53,416 nucleotides of DNA. Origin: CAYMEV01 sp964389675 [NCBI: uncultured Candidatus Sumerlaeota bacterium] (lineage in GTDB: Bacteria > CAYMEV01). This document shows positions 35,008 through 43,632 of this stretch, one piece after another (positions within the stretch are counted from its first letter, which is position 1; each line of letters opens with the position of its first letter). The translations under genes and the position numbers were made by a program. Location: the NCBI GenBank assembly GCA_964389675.1, contig CAYMEV010000024.1:1-53416 (forward strand), in the 5' to 3' direction. The notes under the pieces are model-generated. The model was not told the origin of the DNA. It did no database searches and worked only from the letters and a program-made list of their open reading frames with translations.

Positions 35008-36759
35008 ATGCCGGAGAATCAGAAAAAAAAGGAACAGACAGCAGTAATATCAATAGTCGGCAATGTCCTTATAACTGCTGTGAAGTTCATTGCATTCTAT
35101 TTTACCTCAAGCATAGTTGTTCTGGCTGAGGCATGGCATTCCCTTACTGATATAATCACTTCATTCATGGTTTTCTATGCCCTTAAAAAGGACTGGAAAA
35201 AAAAAGAGGAAAAAACCCCTGAAGACAGCTTCCTGATGAACCTCCTGAATTCCAGCTACGAGATAAAAAGCTCCATACTGATTGGATGTTTTATCTTTAT
35301 GGTCGGATTTTCCCTGCTGATGAGGACCATCTTTGAAGAGCTTGAGATCGTTAAATATCCCCTTGAATCCGGGCTGTTCTTTCTTCTGTTTGCTTTTCTG
35401 TCTTATGTGATATACAAGTTTGAAACAAGGTCAGGAAAGGAGCTTAAGTCTCCCGGGCTTATTTCAGATGGCATGCACAGCAGATCAGATGCCCTTACAT
35501 CGCTTTTCGCCGGATTTTCTCTTATTCTTTATTACCTTGGCATGGATATTGAACGCCTGTCAGCTTCTGTTATCTCGATAATAATCATTGGATTTGGAAT
35601 TGAGGTGGTGATCAACTCACTCAGGGCTGTCAGTAAAAAGGAAGATATATTTGACCTTAAGATCAACCAGATGCTTTTTATCATTTTTACCAGGAGTTTC
35701 TGGATTAAGGTTGACAGCAGGTTCAACCTTAACCTGACCAGCTTTTTCTCCCGAAACAAAGAAAAGACAAAATGGTCAGTTATCATTCTTATACTCTGTA
35801 TATATTCAAGTACATCATTCTTTACTGTTAAGACCAACAGCAATGCTATTGTGGAAAGGTTCGGAAAATCAACAGAAACTGTATATGATGCCGGCCTGCA
35901 TATAAAACTGCCCTTCCCGATCGACAGGGTAAGGGTACTTGAGACCAGGTCAGTACAGAAGATAGATATAGGCAATGTGCTGAACACAAACAGTTTTGCC
36001 CTGCTCTGGACACAGGAGCATGGTTCTGATGAGCCTTTTATTTCCGGGGATAATAACCTTTTTTATCCGTATCTTACTATATATTACAATATATATGATT
36101 CAAGGGGATTTTTGTATTCTGCATCCAGCCCTGCTGAGATCTTTGTCGATATTGCTCAGTCGGTAATAACAGAATTGTTTTCAAAGTACAGCTTCTTTGA
36201 TATTGCAACCTACCAGAGAGCAGCCATTCCTGACACCATAGCCGAGATAATACAGAAACAGTGTGATGATCTAAATCTGGGGATCAGGATATTAAATATA
36301 ACGATCAATGATGTTCATCCGCCAATACCTATTGCCACATATTTTGAGGATGTCATAGCTGCCATTCAGGACAAGGAGATGATGATAAACCGAAGCATTG
36401 CATTCAGGAACCAGAAGATCCCTGAAGCGAGGTCAGAGGCGATCAGGGAGGTTGAAAATGCAAAAGCCTACAGCTTTAATAGGATTCGCACATCTGAGGG
36501 GCTTTCGGAAAGTTTCAGGCTGAAACTTATGGGGTACAGGAAATATTCTGACATACTGAGGAAATTCTATATATTTGCTGCCTTATCCAGAGCCTATTTG
36601 GATAAAAAGCTTTTTATAGTTGATGAAAGCCTTCCAATGCCTGATATCTGGAGATCTGACATAAAAGCGACAATATCAGCACCAGAGCTGGCATCGGAAA
36701 GCCAGGACTCAACAACGGGGAATTTTACTGAAGAAGAAAGAAAATTCCTTGATCAATAA
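35008..36759 (+). CDS. CDF metal transporter core fused to SPFH (HflK-like) domain
   Basis: 583 residues. Residues of about 10-210 form a cation-diffusion-facilitator transmembrane domain with both metal-site motifs intact: His44-Asp48 (HSLTD) and His157-Asp161 (HSRSD). In place of the usual cytosolic CDF domain come a linker, one more transmembrane helix (about 256-274), and a Band-7/SPFH domain of HflK type (NAIVERFGKSTETVYDAGLH; NITINDVHPPIP near 430; coiled-coil region EARSEAIREVENAKAYS). Known CDF proteins export Zn, Mn or Fe; known HflK forms rings that regulate FtsH. Coupling of metal transport to an SPFH ring is inferred. AAGGGGA lies upstream. HflC-like follows after 16 nt. Confidence 0.9.
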   Translation: MPENQKKKEQTAVISIVGNVLITAVKFIAFYFTSSIVVLAEAWHSLTDIITSFMVFYALKKDWKKKEEKTPEDSFLMNLLNSSYEIKSSILIGCFIFMVGFSLLMRTIFEELEIVKYPLESGLFFLLFAFLSYVIYKFETRSGKELKSPGLISDGMHSRSDALTSLFAGFSLILYYLGMDIERLSASVISIIIIGFGIEVVINSLRAVSKKEDIFDLKINQMLFIIFTRSFWIKVDSRFNLNLTSFFSRNKEKTKWSVIILILCIYSSTSFFTVKTNSNAIVERFGKSTETVYDAGLHIKLPFPIDRVRVLETRSVQKIDIGNVLNTNSFALLWTQEHGSDEPFISGDNNLFYPYLTIYYNIYDSRGFLYSASSPAEIFVDIAQSVITELFSKYSFFDIATYQRAAIPDTIAEIIQKQCDDLNLGIRILNITINDVHPPIPIATYFEDVIAAIQDKEMMINRSIAFRNQKIPEARSEAIREVENAKAYSFNRIRTSEGLSESFRLKLMGYRKYSDILRKFYIFAALSRAYLDKKLFIVDESLPMPDIWRSDIKATISAPELASESQDSTTGNFTEEERKFLDQ

Positions 36760-36775
36760 TATGGAGATATAAGCT

Positions 36776-37648
36776 ATGAAAAAGGTTCTTATAGTTATTG
36801 TACTGTTAGCATTACTACTGTATTTTTCAGCTTTTATAAATCAGCAGGGCGAATATGCTGTAATTACGCAGTTCGGGAAGCCTGTAAGGATCATAAAGGA
36901 ACCGGGGATATATTTAAAACTGCCGGGATTTTTGAATACAGTCAACAGGTTTGATGCAAGAATGGATATCTTTAAGACAAATCCTGTACAGCTTCTTTTA
37001 GGTGATAAGAACCCCATTATAATCACTGCTTTTGTTGTATGGGCGATAGACGACCCCCTTCTTTTCTTTCAGGCAATAGGCTACAAGGATCTTGCAACCG
37101 GTAAGCTGAATGACATGATAAACAGTGAACTAAGTGAAAAATTGAGCTTTTACACACTGGATAATATAGTAAATACTGACAGGGAGAATGTGAAGATAAC
37201 AGAGATCGAGCAGAAGGTTACCTCATCCTCAAATTCCAAGACAGTCAAAAACTATGGAATTAAAATTATATCGGTAGGGATCAGGAGAATAAACTATCCA
37301 TCTATTGTTGCCGATGCTGTATATAACCGTATGAAAGCTGAAAGGGAGAAGGAAGCAAAAAGGGTAAGGGCAGAGGGGATTGAGGAAGCGACCAAAATAA
37401 AGGCAGAAACGGACAGGCTTGTATCTGATATTATTTCCCAGGCGAAGAAAGATGCGGAAATCATCAAGGGTGAAGGAGATTACCAGGCATCTCTTATAAT
37501 CGGGGAGGCATATTCAAAGGACAGGGAGTTCTTTGAACTGCTGAAGTCGCTTGAATCTATTGAAAAGGCAATTAATGAAAAATCAGTGCTGATTCTGTCT
37601 ACTGACAGTTTTCTGTTTAAGATACTTAAAGGCAGAGAAGAAAAATAG
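36776..37648 (+). CDS. HflC-like SPFH membrane protein
   Basis: 290 residues. N-terminal transmembrane helix (VLIVIVLLALLLYFS), SPFH domain (GEYAVITQFGKPVRIIKEPGIYLKLP; DARMDIF), then the HflC signature region SVGIRRINYPSIVADAVYNRMKAEREKEA and a long coiled coil ending IIKGEGDYQA. Closest to HflC of the HflKC complex that surrounds FtsH. GGAG (near 36764) is the ribosome binding site. It sits between two HflK-like genes, 3 nt before the next. No ftsH is in the window. Confidence 0.9.
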   Translation: MKKVLIVIVLLALLLYFSAFINQQGEYAVITQFGKPVRIIKEPGIYLKLPGFLNTVNRFDARMDIFKTNPVQLLLGDKNPIIITAFVVWAIDDPLLFFQAIGYKDLATGKLNDMINSELSEKLSFYTLDNIVNTDRENVKITEIEQKVTSSSNSKTVKNYGIKIISVGIRRINYPSIVADAVYNRMKAEREKEAKRVRAEGIEEATKIKAETDRLVSDIISQAKKDAEIIKGEGDYQASLIIGEAYSKDREFFELLKSLESIEKAINEKSVLILSTDSFLFKILKGREEK

Positions 37649-37651
37649 TAT

Positions 37652-38623
37652 ATGTACGGGGAATTCTTAAAAACCATAAAGGAAATGAGGAAATACCTCA
37701 AGTATTTAATCTGGGCAGGAGTCATTATATACTTTTTATCCGGTATATACACCATTTCACAGGATCAGGTCGGAATCCTCCTCAGGTTTGGGAAAATAAT
37801 AAATCCCAAGGTTAATCCCGGTTTCAACTACCATTTCCCGTATCCCTTTGAAAGGATCATCAAAGCCCCGATAAAGAGGATCAATACCATGGTAATTGAT
37901 GATTTTTCCGACAGTTACGAAGCAGAGTCAACTCCAAGGAAATTTTATGATATAACCGGGCTTGCTTCATATTGTGTAACCGGCGATAATAATATTGTCG
38001 GTATCTCCATGTCCATACAGTACAAGATTGGAAACCCTGCAAATTACTATTTTATGCAGAATTCACCTGAGCGGATCATATATGAGATAGCAGCTAATTC
38101 CATTATCAAGATACTGTCTCATTATGATGTTGACAGCATTCTTACAAGTGCAAAAAGGGATCTGGGCATATCGATCAGGAACCTGATGCAGGAGAGGCTG
38201 AATAGTATTGACTCCGGGGTAGACGTATATTTTATTGATATCAGCTATATCAGGCCGCCGGAGTCAGTGCAGTCATTCTTCGATGATGTGATCAATGCAA
38301 AGATAGAAAGAAAAAATATGCTTGATGAGGCTTTGTCATACAAAAACACGGAGCTTCTCAGAGCCAGCGGAGAAAAGGCAAGTATAACAGAGTCTGCAAA
38401 AGGCTATAAGACATCCGTCATCAATATCAACGAGGGGGAAGCTGACAGGTTTACAAAGCGTATTGAGGGCTTCAGAGGGTACCGGGAAATTATTATTTCT
38501 GATGTCTACCTTGAATATGCATTAAGGATATTCAATAAGGTCAGGAACCTGTACCTGATCGATCCCAAAGATGAATCCGGATCCTCCAGGCTCAGGTTCA
38601 TAATTGACAGTGATAATAATTGA
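37652..38623 (+). CDS. Second HflK-like SPFH membrane protein
   Basis: 323 residues. One N-terminal transmembrane helix (about 18-35), SPFH domain starting ISQDQVGILLRFGKIINPKVNPGFNY, the HflK-type sequence FIDISYIRPPESVQSFFDDVINA, and a coiled-coil C-terminus. It has the HflK lengths and motifs but no cation-transporter domain, unlike the first gene. Expected to form mixed rings with the HflC-like protein (inference from HflKC). It begins 3 nt after the HflC-like stop. Confidence 0.88.
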   Translation: MYGEFLKTIKEMRKYLKYLIWAGVIIYFLSGIYTISQDQVGILLRFGKIINPKVNPGFNYHFPYPFERIIKAPIKRINTMVIDDFSDSYEAESTPRKFYDITGLASYCVTGDNNIVGISMSIQYKIGNPANYYFMQNSPERIIYEIAANSIIKILSHYDVDSILTSAKRDLGISIRNLMQERLNSIDSGVDVYFIDISYIRPPESVQSFFDDVINAKIERKNMLDEALSYKNTELLRASGEKASITESAKGYKTSVININEGEADRFTKRIEGFRGYREIIISDVYLEYALRIFNKVRNLYLIDPKDESGSSRLRFIIDSDNN

Positions 38624-38676
38624 CTTTGAATGACAAATTAATAAAATTTAGATAGCTGGTTTCAAGGGAGATTGGT

Positions 38677-39870
38677 ATGTACAGAATCAGAGAATCGCTT
38701 AATAAAGAGCTTGCAAATATAAAGGATACTGGCCTGTTCAAGGAGGAAAGGGTCATTACATCCCCGCAGGGGCCTGTAATAAAAGTAAAGGGAGGCAAAG
38801 AGGTCCTTAATTTTTGTGCAAGCAATTACCTTGGCCTTTCTAACAATAAGGAACTGCTTGATGCAGCAAGGGAAGGCCTGGCAAAGCATGGCTTCGGGCT
38901 GGGTTCAGTCAGGTTTATCTGCGGTACACAGGATATTCATCTAAAGCTGGAAAAAGCAATAAGCCAATTCCTTGGAACTGATGACACCATATTGTATACA
39001 AGCTGTTATGATGCAAATGGAGGCCTTTTTGAGACTCTTATGGGTTCGGATGATGCTGTAATAAGCGATCAGCTTAACCATGCCTCTATAATCGATGGTA
39101 TAAGGCTTTGTAAAGCCAAGAGGTACAGGTATATACACAGTGACATGCCGGACCTTGAAAAATGCCTTATGGATGCAGACAGGGAAGGGGCTGTTGTTAA
39201 AATGATCACAACAGACGGGGTTTTCAGCATGGATGGAGCCATTGCCAAACTGGATGAAATATGTGACCTGGCTGACAGGTATAATGCCCTTGTAATGGTA
39301 GATGATTCTCATGCAACTGGCTTTGTAGGCAAAACAGGCAGGGGTACAATAGAGTACAATAATGTCATGGACAGGGTCGATATAATAACTTCAACACTCG
39401 GGAAAGCTCTGGGTGGTGCTGCAGGCGGATTTACCAGCGGAAGGAAAGAAATAATAAAGATACTCAGGCAAAAAAGCAGGCCTTACCTGTTTTCAAATTC
39501 CATACCCCCGGCTTTGGTATATGCAGGGCTTAAGACATTCGAGATCCTGTCAAAAAGCACCGAGCTGAGGGACAGGCTTGAAGAGAATACCAGGTATTTC
39601 AGGCTGGAGATGACCAGAAAGGGCTTTGATATAAAGCCGGGTATCCACCCTATTGTTCCGATAATGCTCTATGATGCCAAGTTGAGCCAGAATTTTGCCC
39701 GTGAGCTTCTCAATGAGGGGATCTATGTTATCGGGTTCTTCTACCCGGTTGTCCCGAAGGGCACGGCACGGATCAGGGTTCAGATATCAGCCACCCACAC
39801 AAGGGAGCATCTGGATAAGGCAATTGAATCGTTTACAAAAATAGGGAAAAAATACAGGATTATTCACTGA
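38677..39870 (+). CDS. kbl: Glycine C-acetyltransferase (2-amino-3-ketobutyrate CoA ligase)
   Basis: 397 residues, typical length. Alpha-oxoamine synthase with [47 protein letters not shown] (PLP-binding Asp209/His212 region) and the Schiff-base lysine Lys243 in [11 protein letters not shown]. The [10 protein letters not shown] stretch is characteristic of Kbl rather than BioF. Degrades threonine-derived 2-amino-3-ketobutyrate to glycine and acetyl-CoA. Threonine dehydrogenase (tdh) is not adjacent. AAGGGAG lies upstream of the ATG. Confidence 0.93.
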   Translation: MYRIRESLNKELANIKDTGLFKEERVITSPQGPVIKVKGGKEVLNFCASNYLGLSNNKELLDAAREGLAKHGFGLGSVRFICGTQDIHLKLEKAISQFLGTDDTILYTSCYDANGGLFETLMGSDDAVISDQLNHASIIDGIRLCKAKRYRYIHSDMPDLEKCLMDADREGAVVKMITTDGVFSMDGAIAKLDEICDLADRYNALVMVDDSHATGFVGKTGRGTIEYNNVMDRVDIITSTLGKALGGAAGGFTSGRKEIIKILRQKSRPYLFSNSIPPALVYAGLKTFEILSKSTELRDRLEENTRYFRLEMTRKGFDIKPGIHPIVPIMLYDAKLSQNFARELLNEGIYVIGFFYPVVPKGTARIRVQISATHTREHLDKAIESFTKIGKKYRIIH

Positions 39871-39912
39871 AATCAGATATTTGAGATTAAAAGGATTATT
39901 TGGCAAAAAATT

Positions 39913-40665
39913 ATGAAAATATTAAAAGGATTATCACAGTATTTTTCTCTGAAGCTGTTAAAGACATCGCGTATTGTCTTCGGGGTGTTTATTTTTCTTG
40001 GCCTTTTATCCCCCGTCCCCCTGCTTGATGAATTGCTCTTCATAGTGCTGTTTGCTGTTTCCCATTTCCTTCTTAAGGAAAAAGAAGCTGAAATAAGGAA
40101 TGAAAACTATATGCAGGATGATAATTATCAGCTGCTGAAGGATGAGATCGAAAAGAGTATTAACAGCCTTAACAGCTATATCATCGAAAACGAACTGGAT
40201 AAATATGATGACAGCATACCCGGGCAGATCAAGGATATTGAGGATATTATCAATCAGAATTTTGAGGTGGTCAAAACCTCTACGATCAGGCTTAAACAGC
40301 TTTCCTTTAATCCGAAGCAGTATGATGAGAAACGAAAGGATATCCTAAACAGCCTTGAAGGCAATATCCCGGAAAAGGAAAGGAAATACCTGGAAGAGAC
40401 CCTGAAAAACCTTCTGGAGTATAAATCAAGTGTTTACAGGCTTATTGCAAAAAGGAGAGAGATAATAGCAGTGATTGAGAATCTGTATTACCAGATAAAG
40501 ACCCTCTATGCAAAGCTCCTTAACCAGGATGTGAGGATACAGAAGGAAGAGCCTTTCAAGAAGCTTAAAAATGAGATAGATGAGATTATTAAATCAGTTG
40601 AAGATATAGAAAAAGCAAAGAAAGAGACAGATATAATCATCAACAGCATTCATGATGTCATGTGA
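39913..40665 (+). CDS. Membrane-anchored coiled-coil protein, unknown
   Basis: 250 residues. Two short hydrophobic segments near the N-terminus (about 20-36 and 40-54, separated by a Pro-rich turn) are followed by a long, strongly charged helical region (about 60-250) with heptad-like Leu/Ile spacing, predicted coiled coil in the cytoplasm. I do not recognise a family. It lies 42 nt after kbl and is convergent with the SBBP-repeat lipoprotein. Confidence 0.7.
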   Translation: MKILKGLSQYFSLKLLKTSRIVFGVFIFLGLLSPVPLLDELLFIVLFAVSHFLLKEKEAEIRNENYMQDDNYQLLKDEIEKSINSLNSYIIENELDKYDDSIPGQIKDIEDIINQNFEVVKTSTIRLKQLSFNPKQYDEKRKDILNSLEGNIPEKERKYLEETLKNLLEYKSSVYRLIAKRREIIAVIENLYYQIKTLYAKLLNQDVRIQKEEPFKKLKNEIDEIIKSVEDIEKAKKETDIIINSIHDVM

Positions 40666-40680
40666 TCTAAAAGGCCTTTT

Positions 40681-43272
40681 TTAGAAAATCCACCTCAGAG
40701 GTACCCTCCAGCTTAGGGTATTTTCATTCATCAGAACCGATTCAAGTATATAGAAATATCTGGCACCGTTCTTCACATTATCTGCGAAGCTGTAACTGCA
40801 GGGCGTATTAATCGATCCGCTGGCAGGTATAAGGACTCTGTTCAGCCTTACCGGCAAATAGGAAAAACCGGGGCTTATCTTTTTTCCAACCAGCCTGTAG
40901 ATATTATAGCCCCTGATATAATACTCTGTGTTTGTCCCCCATTTTATTAAAACATTTCCCAGATAGCCGTCTGCTTTGAAATAGTCTATTTCCAGAGGCA
41001 GGATAATACTCGAAACAGCCTCATTATTCTCCGGAATTTCATCATGGGGAAGTACGCCGGAAATATAAGCCAGGATACCATATTCAGCTGTGTGATCAAA
41101 TTCTAATCCTCCCGTATCCCACTGCAATACTATGACAATGCTCCCAAGCGGGGCGATCTGGCCAAATGACTGCTCTGAAATAAAAACCGGGGTTTCATTC
41201 CCTTCAATTATGTAAAAGAGGCTTATAAGCCCGCTTTCAACTGCCTCAAGCCCGTTATTCCTTATCCTTGTGCCGATGTCTATAATATCTTCATCTTCTG
41301 CAGTCTCAAAGGCAATGTCATAGCCTGATATTGAAGCATCACTCTGTTCAGTCACGAATGGATTCAGCCTTGCGGCATATATATCCCCGTAACCGTTATA
41401 TGATGTATCCCATCCGTTTTCTACAGGCATATTGAATGAGGCACTCTGCCCGGCGATAAGTATATTATCATATTTATCGGCAGCCAGGGAAAAGCAGTAA
41501 TCCTCGCTGTTCCCGTCAAAGTAAAATTCCCATTCTAATGTGTCTCCTTCAGGGCTTATCTTAAGAAGGTCCATATTGACGACATTTTCCTGATATCTGC
41601 TGCTTATCCCGGCCAGTACAAAGTCATTTGAGTCTGTATCAAGGGCATAGCAGTAATCATCAAGATTATCGCCGATATATGACCCCCATATCATGCTGTT
41701 TCCGTTAAAGGCCAGTTTTGCCAGATAGGCATCATAATCACCGCCAAATGAATTATTCAATCCATCAGGCACCGGTATATCACCAGAAGAGGTAAAGCCT
41801 CCAATGACTGCATTATTATCAGAATCCAATGCAATGCATCTTCCATAGTCCTCATTGCTTCCCCCGATATATGTGCCCCACAATATACTTTTCCCGTCCC
41901 CGGACAGCTTTGCAGCGTATATGTCCCATTCACCGTTGAATGTATCATCATATGAATTTGGGCAGGGATTATCATCTGAATTTGTAAACCCCGTGATCAG
42001 TATATTATTCTCATTATCGAGAGCAATGGCCCTGCCCTGGTCATTACCCGACCCCCCAAGGAAACTTCCCCACAGGACAGCATTCCCTCCCGGGCTGATC
42101 TTTGCCACATAAATATCTATATCCCCGTTGCGTGTATTGTCAAAACCTCCATGCACAGGAATATCATCGGAACCTGTCCACCCTGTAATGTATATATTGT
42201 CTTCACTGTCAGTTACTATTCCAAGCCCGCTGTCCATGCCTTCCCCTCCCAGGTACGTTGCCCACAGCAAACAGTTCCCGTCAGGGTTCAGCTTACAGAT
42301 ATACATGTCAAGGGGCCCGCTGAGGCTGGAATCATATCCGTTAATTACAGGGATATCATCAGAGTCAGTGTTCCCTGAAATTATAATATTATCCTCAGAA
42401 TCAATGACTGCAGAATAGCCGTAATCATCCTGACTGCCGCCTATGAAGGTTGCCCATAAGAGGCTGTTTTCATCAGCTGTCATCTTTGCTGCATAAATAT
42501 CCCAGCTTCCGTTGAATGTTGTATCATAGCCATCAGGTGCAGGAATGTCCAGTGAGTTTGTAAATCCAATAATTACAGCATTATTTTCGGAATCCAGTCT
42601 TATAGCCTTGCACTGGTCAATAAGAGTTCCTCCTAGATAGGTTCCCCAGAGGATATTTTCCTGCATGCCTTTTGAGCCCTCAGGAATGCTCTTTTTATTC
42701 AGCTCATTATAAGTAATCTTTTTATCCCCGGATATTGAGCCTACCCTGTCAGCAGATACATCATCTCCCTGCAACTTGAACACTACATCTCTGTACCCTG
42801 TATCAAAGATCAGGTCAGCCCCCGGGTAAATTTCAGCTATCTTTATCCTGCGGTATGAAGAAACATCTGTAATCCACCGGTCACTTCCAAAACCTGTAAA
42901 AAAATTAAATTTTGTCAAAGCCTGTTCCTCTTCAATAATATTGCTGAAATCCGCCCCTGGAAACTCAATATAAACATTCTCCACATTATATGAGATATTA
43001 TCGGCATATTCCTTATCAATCCCTCTTTTCTTATAAGGTTCTTTCCCGGTAAACAGGATATACTGAAATACTATGTCATTTTTCCTGATGAGTACCCTTC
43101 TCTTTTTCATATGAGTATAGTAAAGTATTTCAGCCTCAAGCTGTCCTTCATTCTTTATCCATAATCCTGAAATACCGGTATTGCTGTATTCTTCGTCTTC
43201 CATGCAGTATAGTTCAGTACAGGCTGATAGAAGGCAAATGATAATGAGTGATAATATGAAATATTTATTCAT
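40681..43272 (-). CDS. SBBP-repeat lipoprotein (beta-propeller, DUF7948-like N-terminus)
   Basis: 863 residues. Lipoprotein signal with lipobox LLSAC (Cys18). An N-terminal domain of about 190 residues matches the type that precedes SBBP propellers (IYPGADLIFDTGYRDVVFKLQGDD). About seven SBBP-type repeats of about 52 residues follow (LLWATYLGG, GNDQGRAIALDNENNILITGFT), forming a probable seven-bladed propeller, then an Ig-like/CARDB-like domain and a C-terminal FN3-like sorting-type domain (VLIKWGTNTEYYIRGYNIYR). Probably cell-surface or outer-membrane-anchored. Binding target unknown. Confidence 0.85.
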   Translation of the reverse strand: MNKYFILSLIIICLLSACTELYCMEDEEYSNTGISGLWIKNEGQLEAEILYYTHMKKRRVLIRKNDIVFQYILFTGKEPYKKRGIDKEYADNISYNVENVYIEFPGADFSNIIEEEQALTKFNFFTGFGSDRWITDVSSYRRIKIAEIYPGADLIFDTGYRDVVFKLQGDDVSADRVGSISGDKKITYNELNKKSIPEGSKGMQENILWGTYLGGTLIDQCKAIRLDSENNAVIIGFTNSLDIPAPDGYDTTFNGSWDIYAAKMTADENSLLWATFIGGSQDDYGYSAVIDSEDNIIISGNTDSDDIPVINGYDSSLSGPLDMYICKLNPDGNCLLWATYLGGEGMDSGLGIVTDSEDNIYITGWTGSDDIPVHGGFDNTRNGDIDIYVAKISPGGNAVLWGSFLGGSGNDQGRAIALDNENNILITGFTNSDDNPCPNSYDDTFNGEWDIYAAKLSGDGKSILWGTYIGGSNEDYGRCIALDSDNNAVIGGFTSSGDIPVPDGLNNSFGGDYDAYLAKLAFNGNSMIWGSYIGDNLDDYCYALDTDSNDFVLAGISSRYQENVVNMDLLKISPEGDTLEWEFYFDGNSEDYCFSLAADKYDNILIAGQSASFNMPVENGWDTSYNGYGDIYAARLNPFVTEQSDASISGYDIAFETAEDEDIIDIGTRIRNNGLEAVESGLISLFYIIEGNETPVFISEQSFGQIAPLGSIVIVLQWDTGGLEFDHTAEYGILAYISGVLPHDEIPENNEAVSSIILPLEIDYFKADGYLGNVLIKWGTNTEYYIRGYNIYRLVGKKISPGFSYLPVRLNRVLIPASGSINTPCSYSFADNVKNGARYFYILESVLMNENTLSWRVPLRWIF

Positions 43273-43632
43273 ATTATTATTATATCAAAGATATGTCCTG
43301 TTTTCAAAAGAATCCTGGCCGGATATAATGATCCTGATAGCTTGGACCCCTAAATTTTGGCATGATGCTTCATGCAAAATTTACTATAAAGTCTCAACAG
43401 CTCAGCTCTTCTTGATAAAAATTGCTGCCATGAAATGAATAATAAATTTAATAGATTCTTGATATTTTGCCATATGGGCGTAAAATATCCTAATAAAGGT
43501 ATTTGATCAGGGCAGTGATTAATATTCTTCAGTCATGGTTAATAAGGATTATAATAATGTTCATCATCAATGAATATCTTCAGGATTATATGCCTGGAAT
43601 CAATGGTATTAAAATAAATTCAGGAGGTTCTT
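43273..43632. other. Divergent intergenic region with inverted repeat
   Basis: 360 bp between the divergent SBBP and VWA genes. It holds an imperfect 13-14 bp inverted repeat (43352-43382), AT-rich promoter-like stretches, and the AGGAGG ribosome binding site (43622-43627) of the VWA gene. No coding sequence is convincing here. Confidence 0.6.
43352..43382. promoter_or_regulatory. Inverted repeat, operator-like
   Basis: AAATTTTGGCATGA (43352-43365) and TCATGCAAAATTT (43370-43382) are complementary except for one extra G. The arms are spaced by four bases. It lies about 80 nt from the SBBP start and about 250 nt from the VWA start; a shared operator is possible. It lacks the T tract of a terminator. 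Confidence 0.45.

Noticed and set aside
40668-40690. Short palindrome around AAAAGGCCTTTT between convergent genes as terminator
   Set aside because: The stem is very short and mostly A-T. It may help termination, but evidence is too weak to list.
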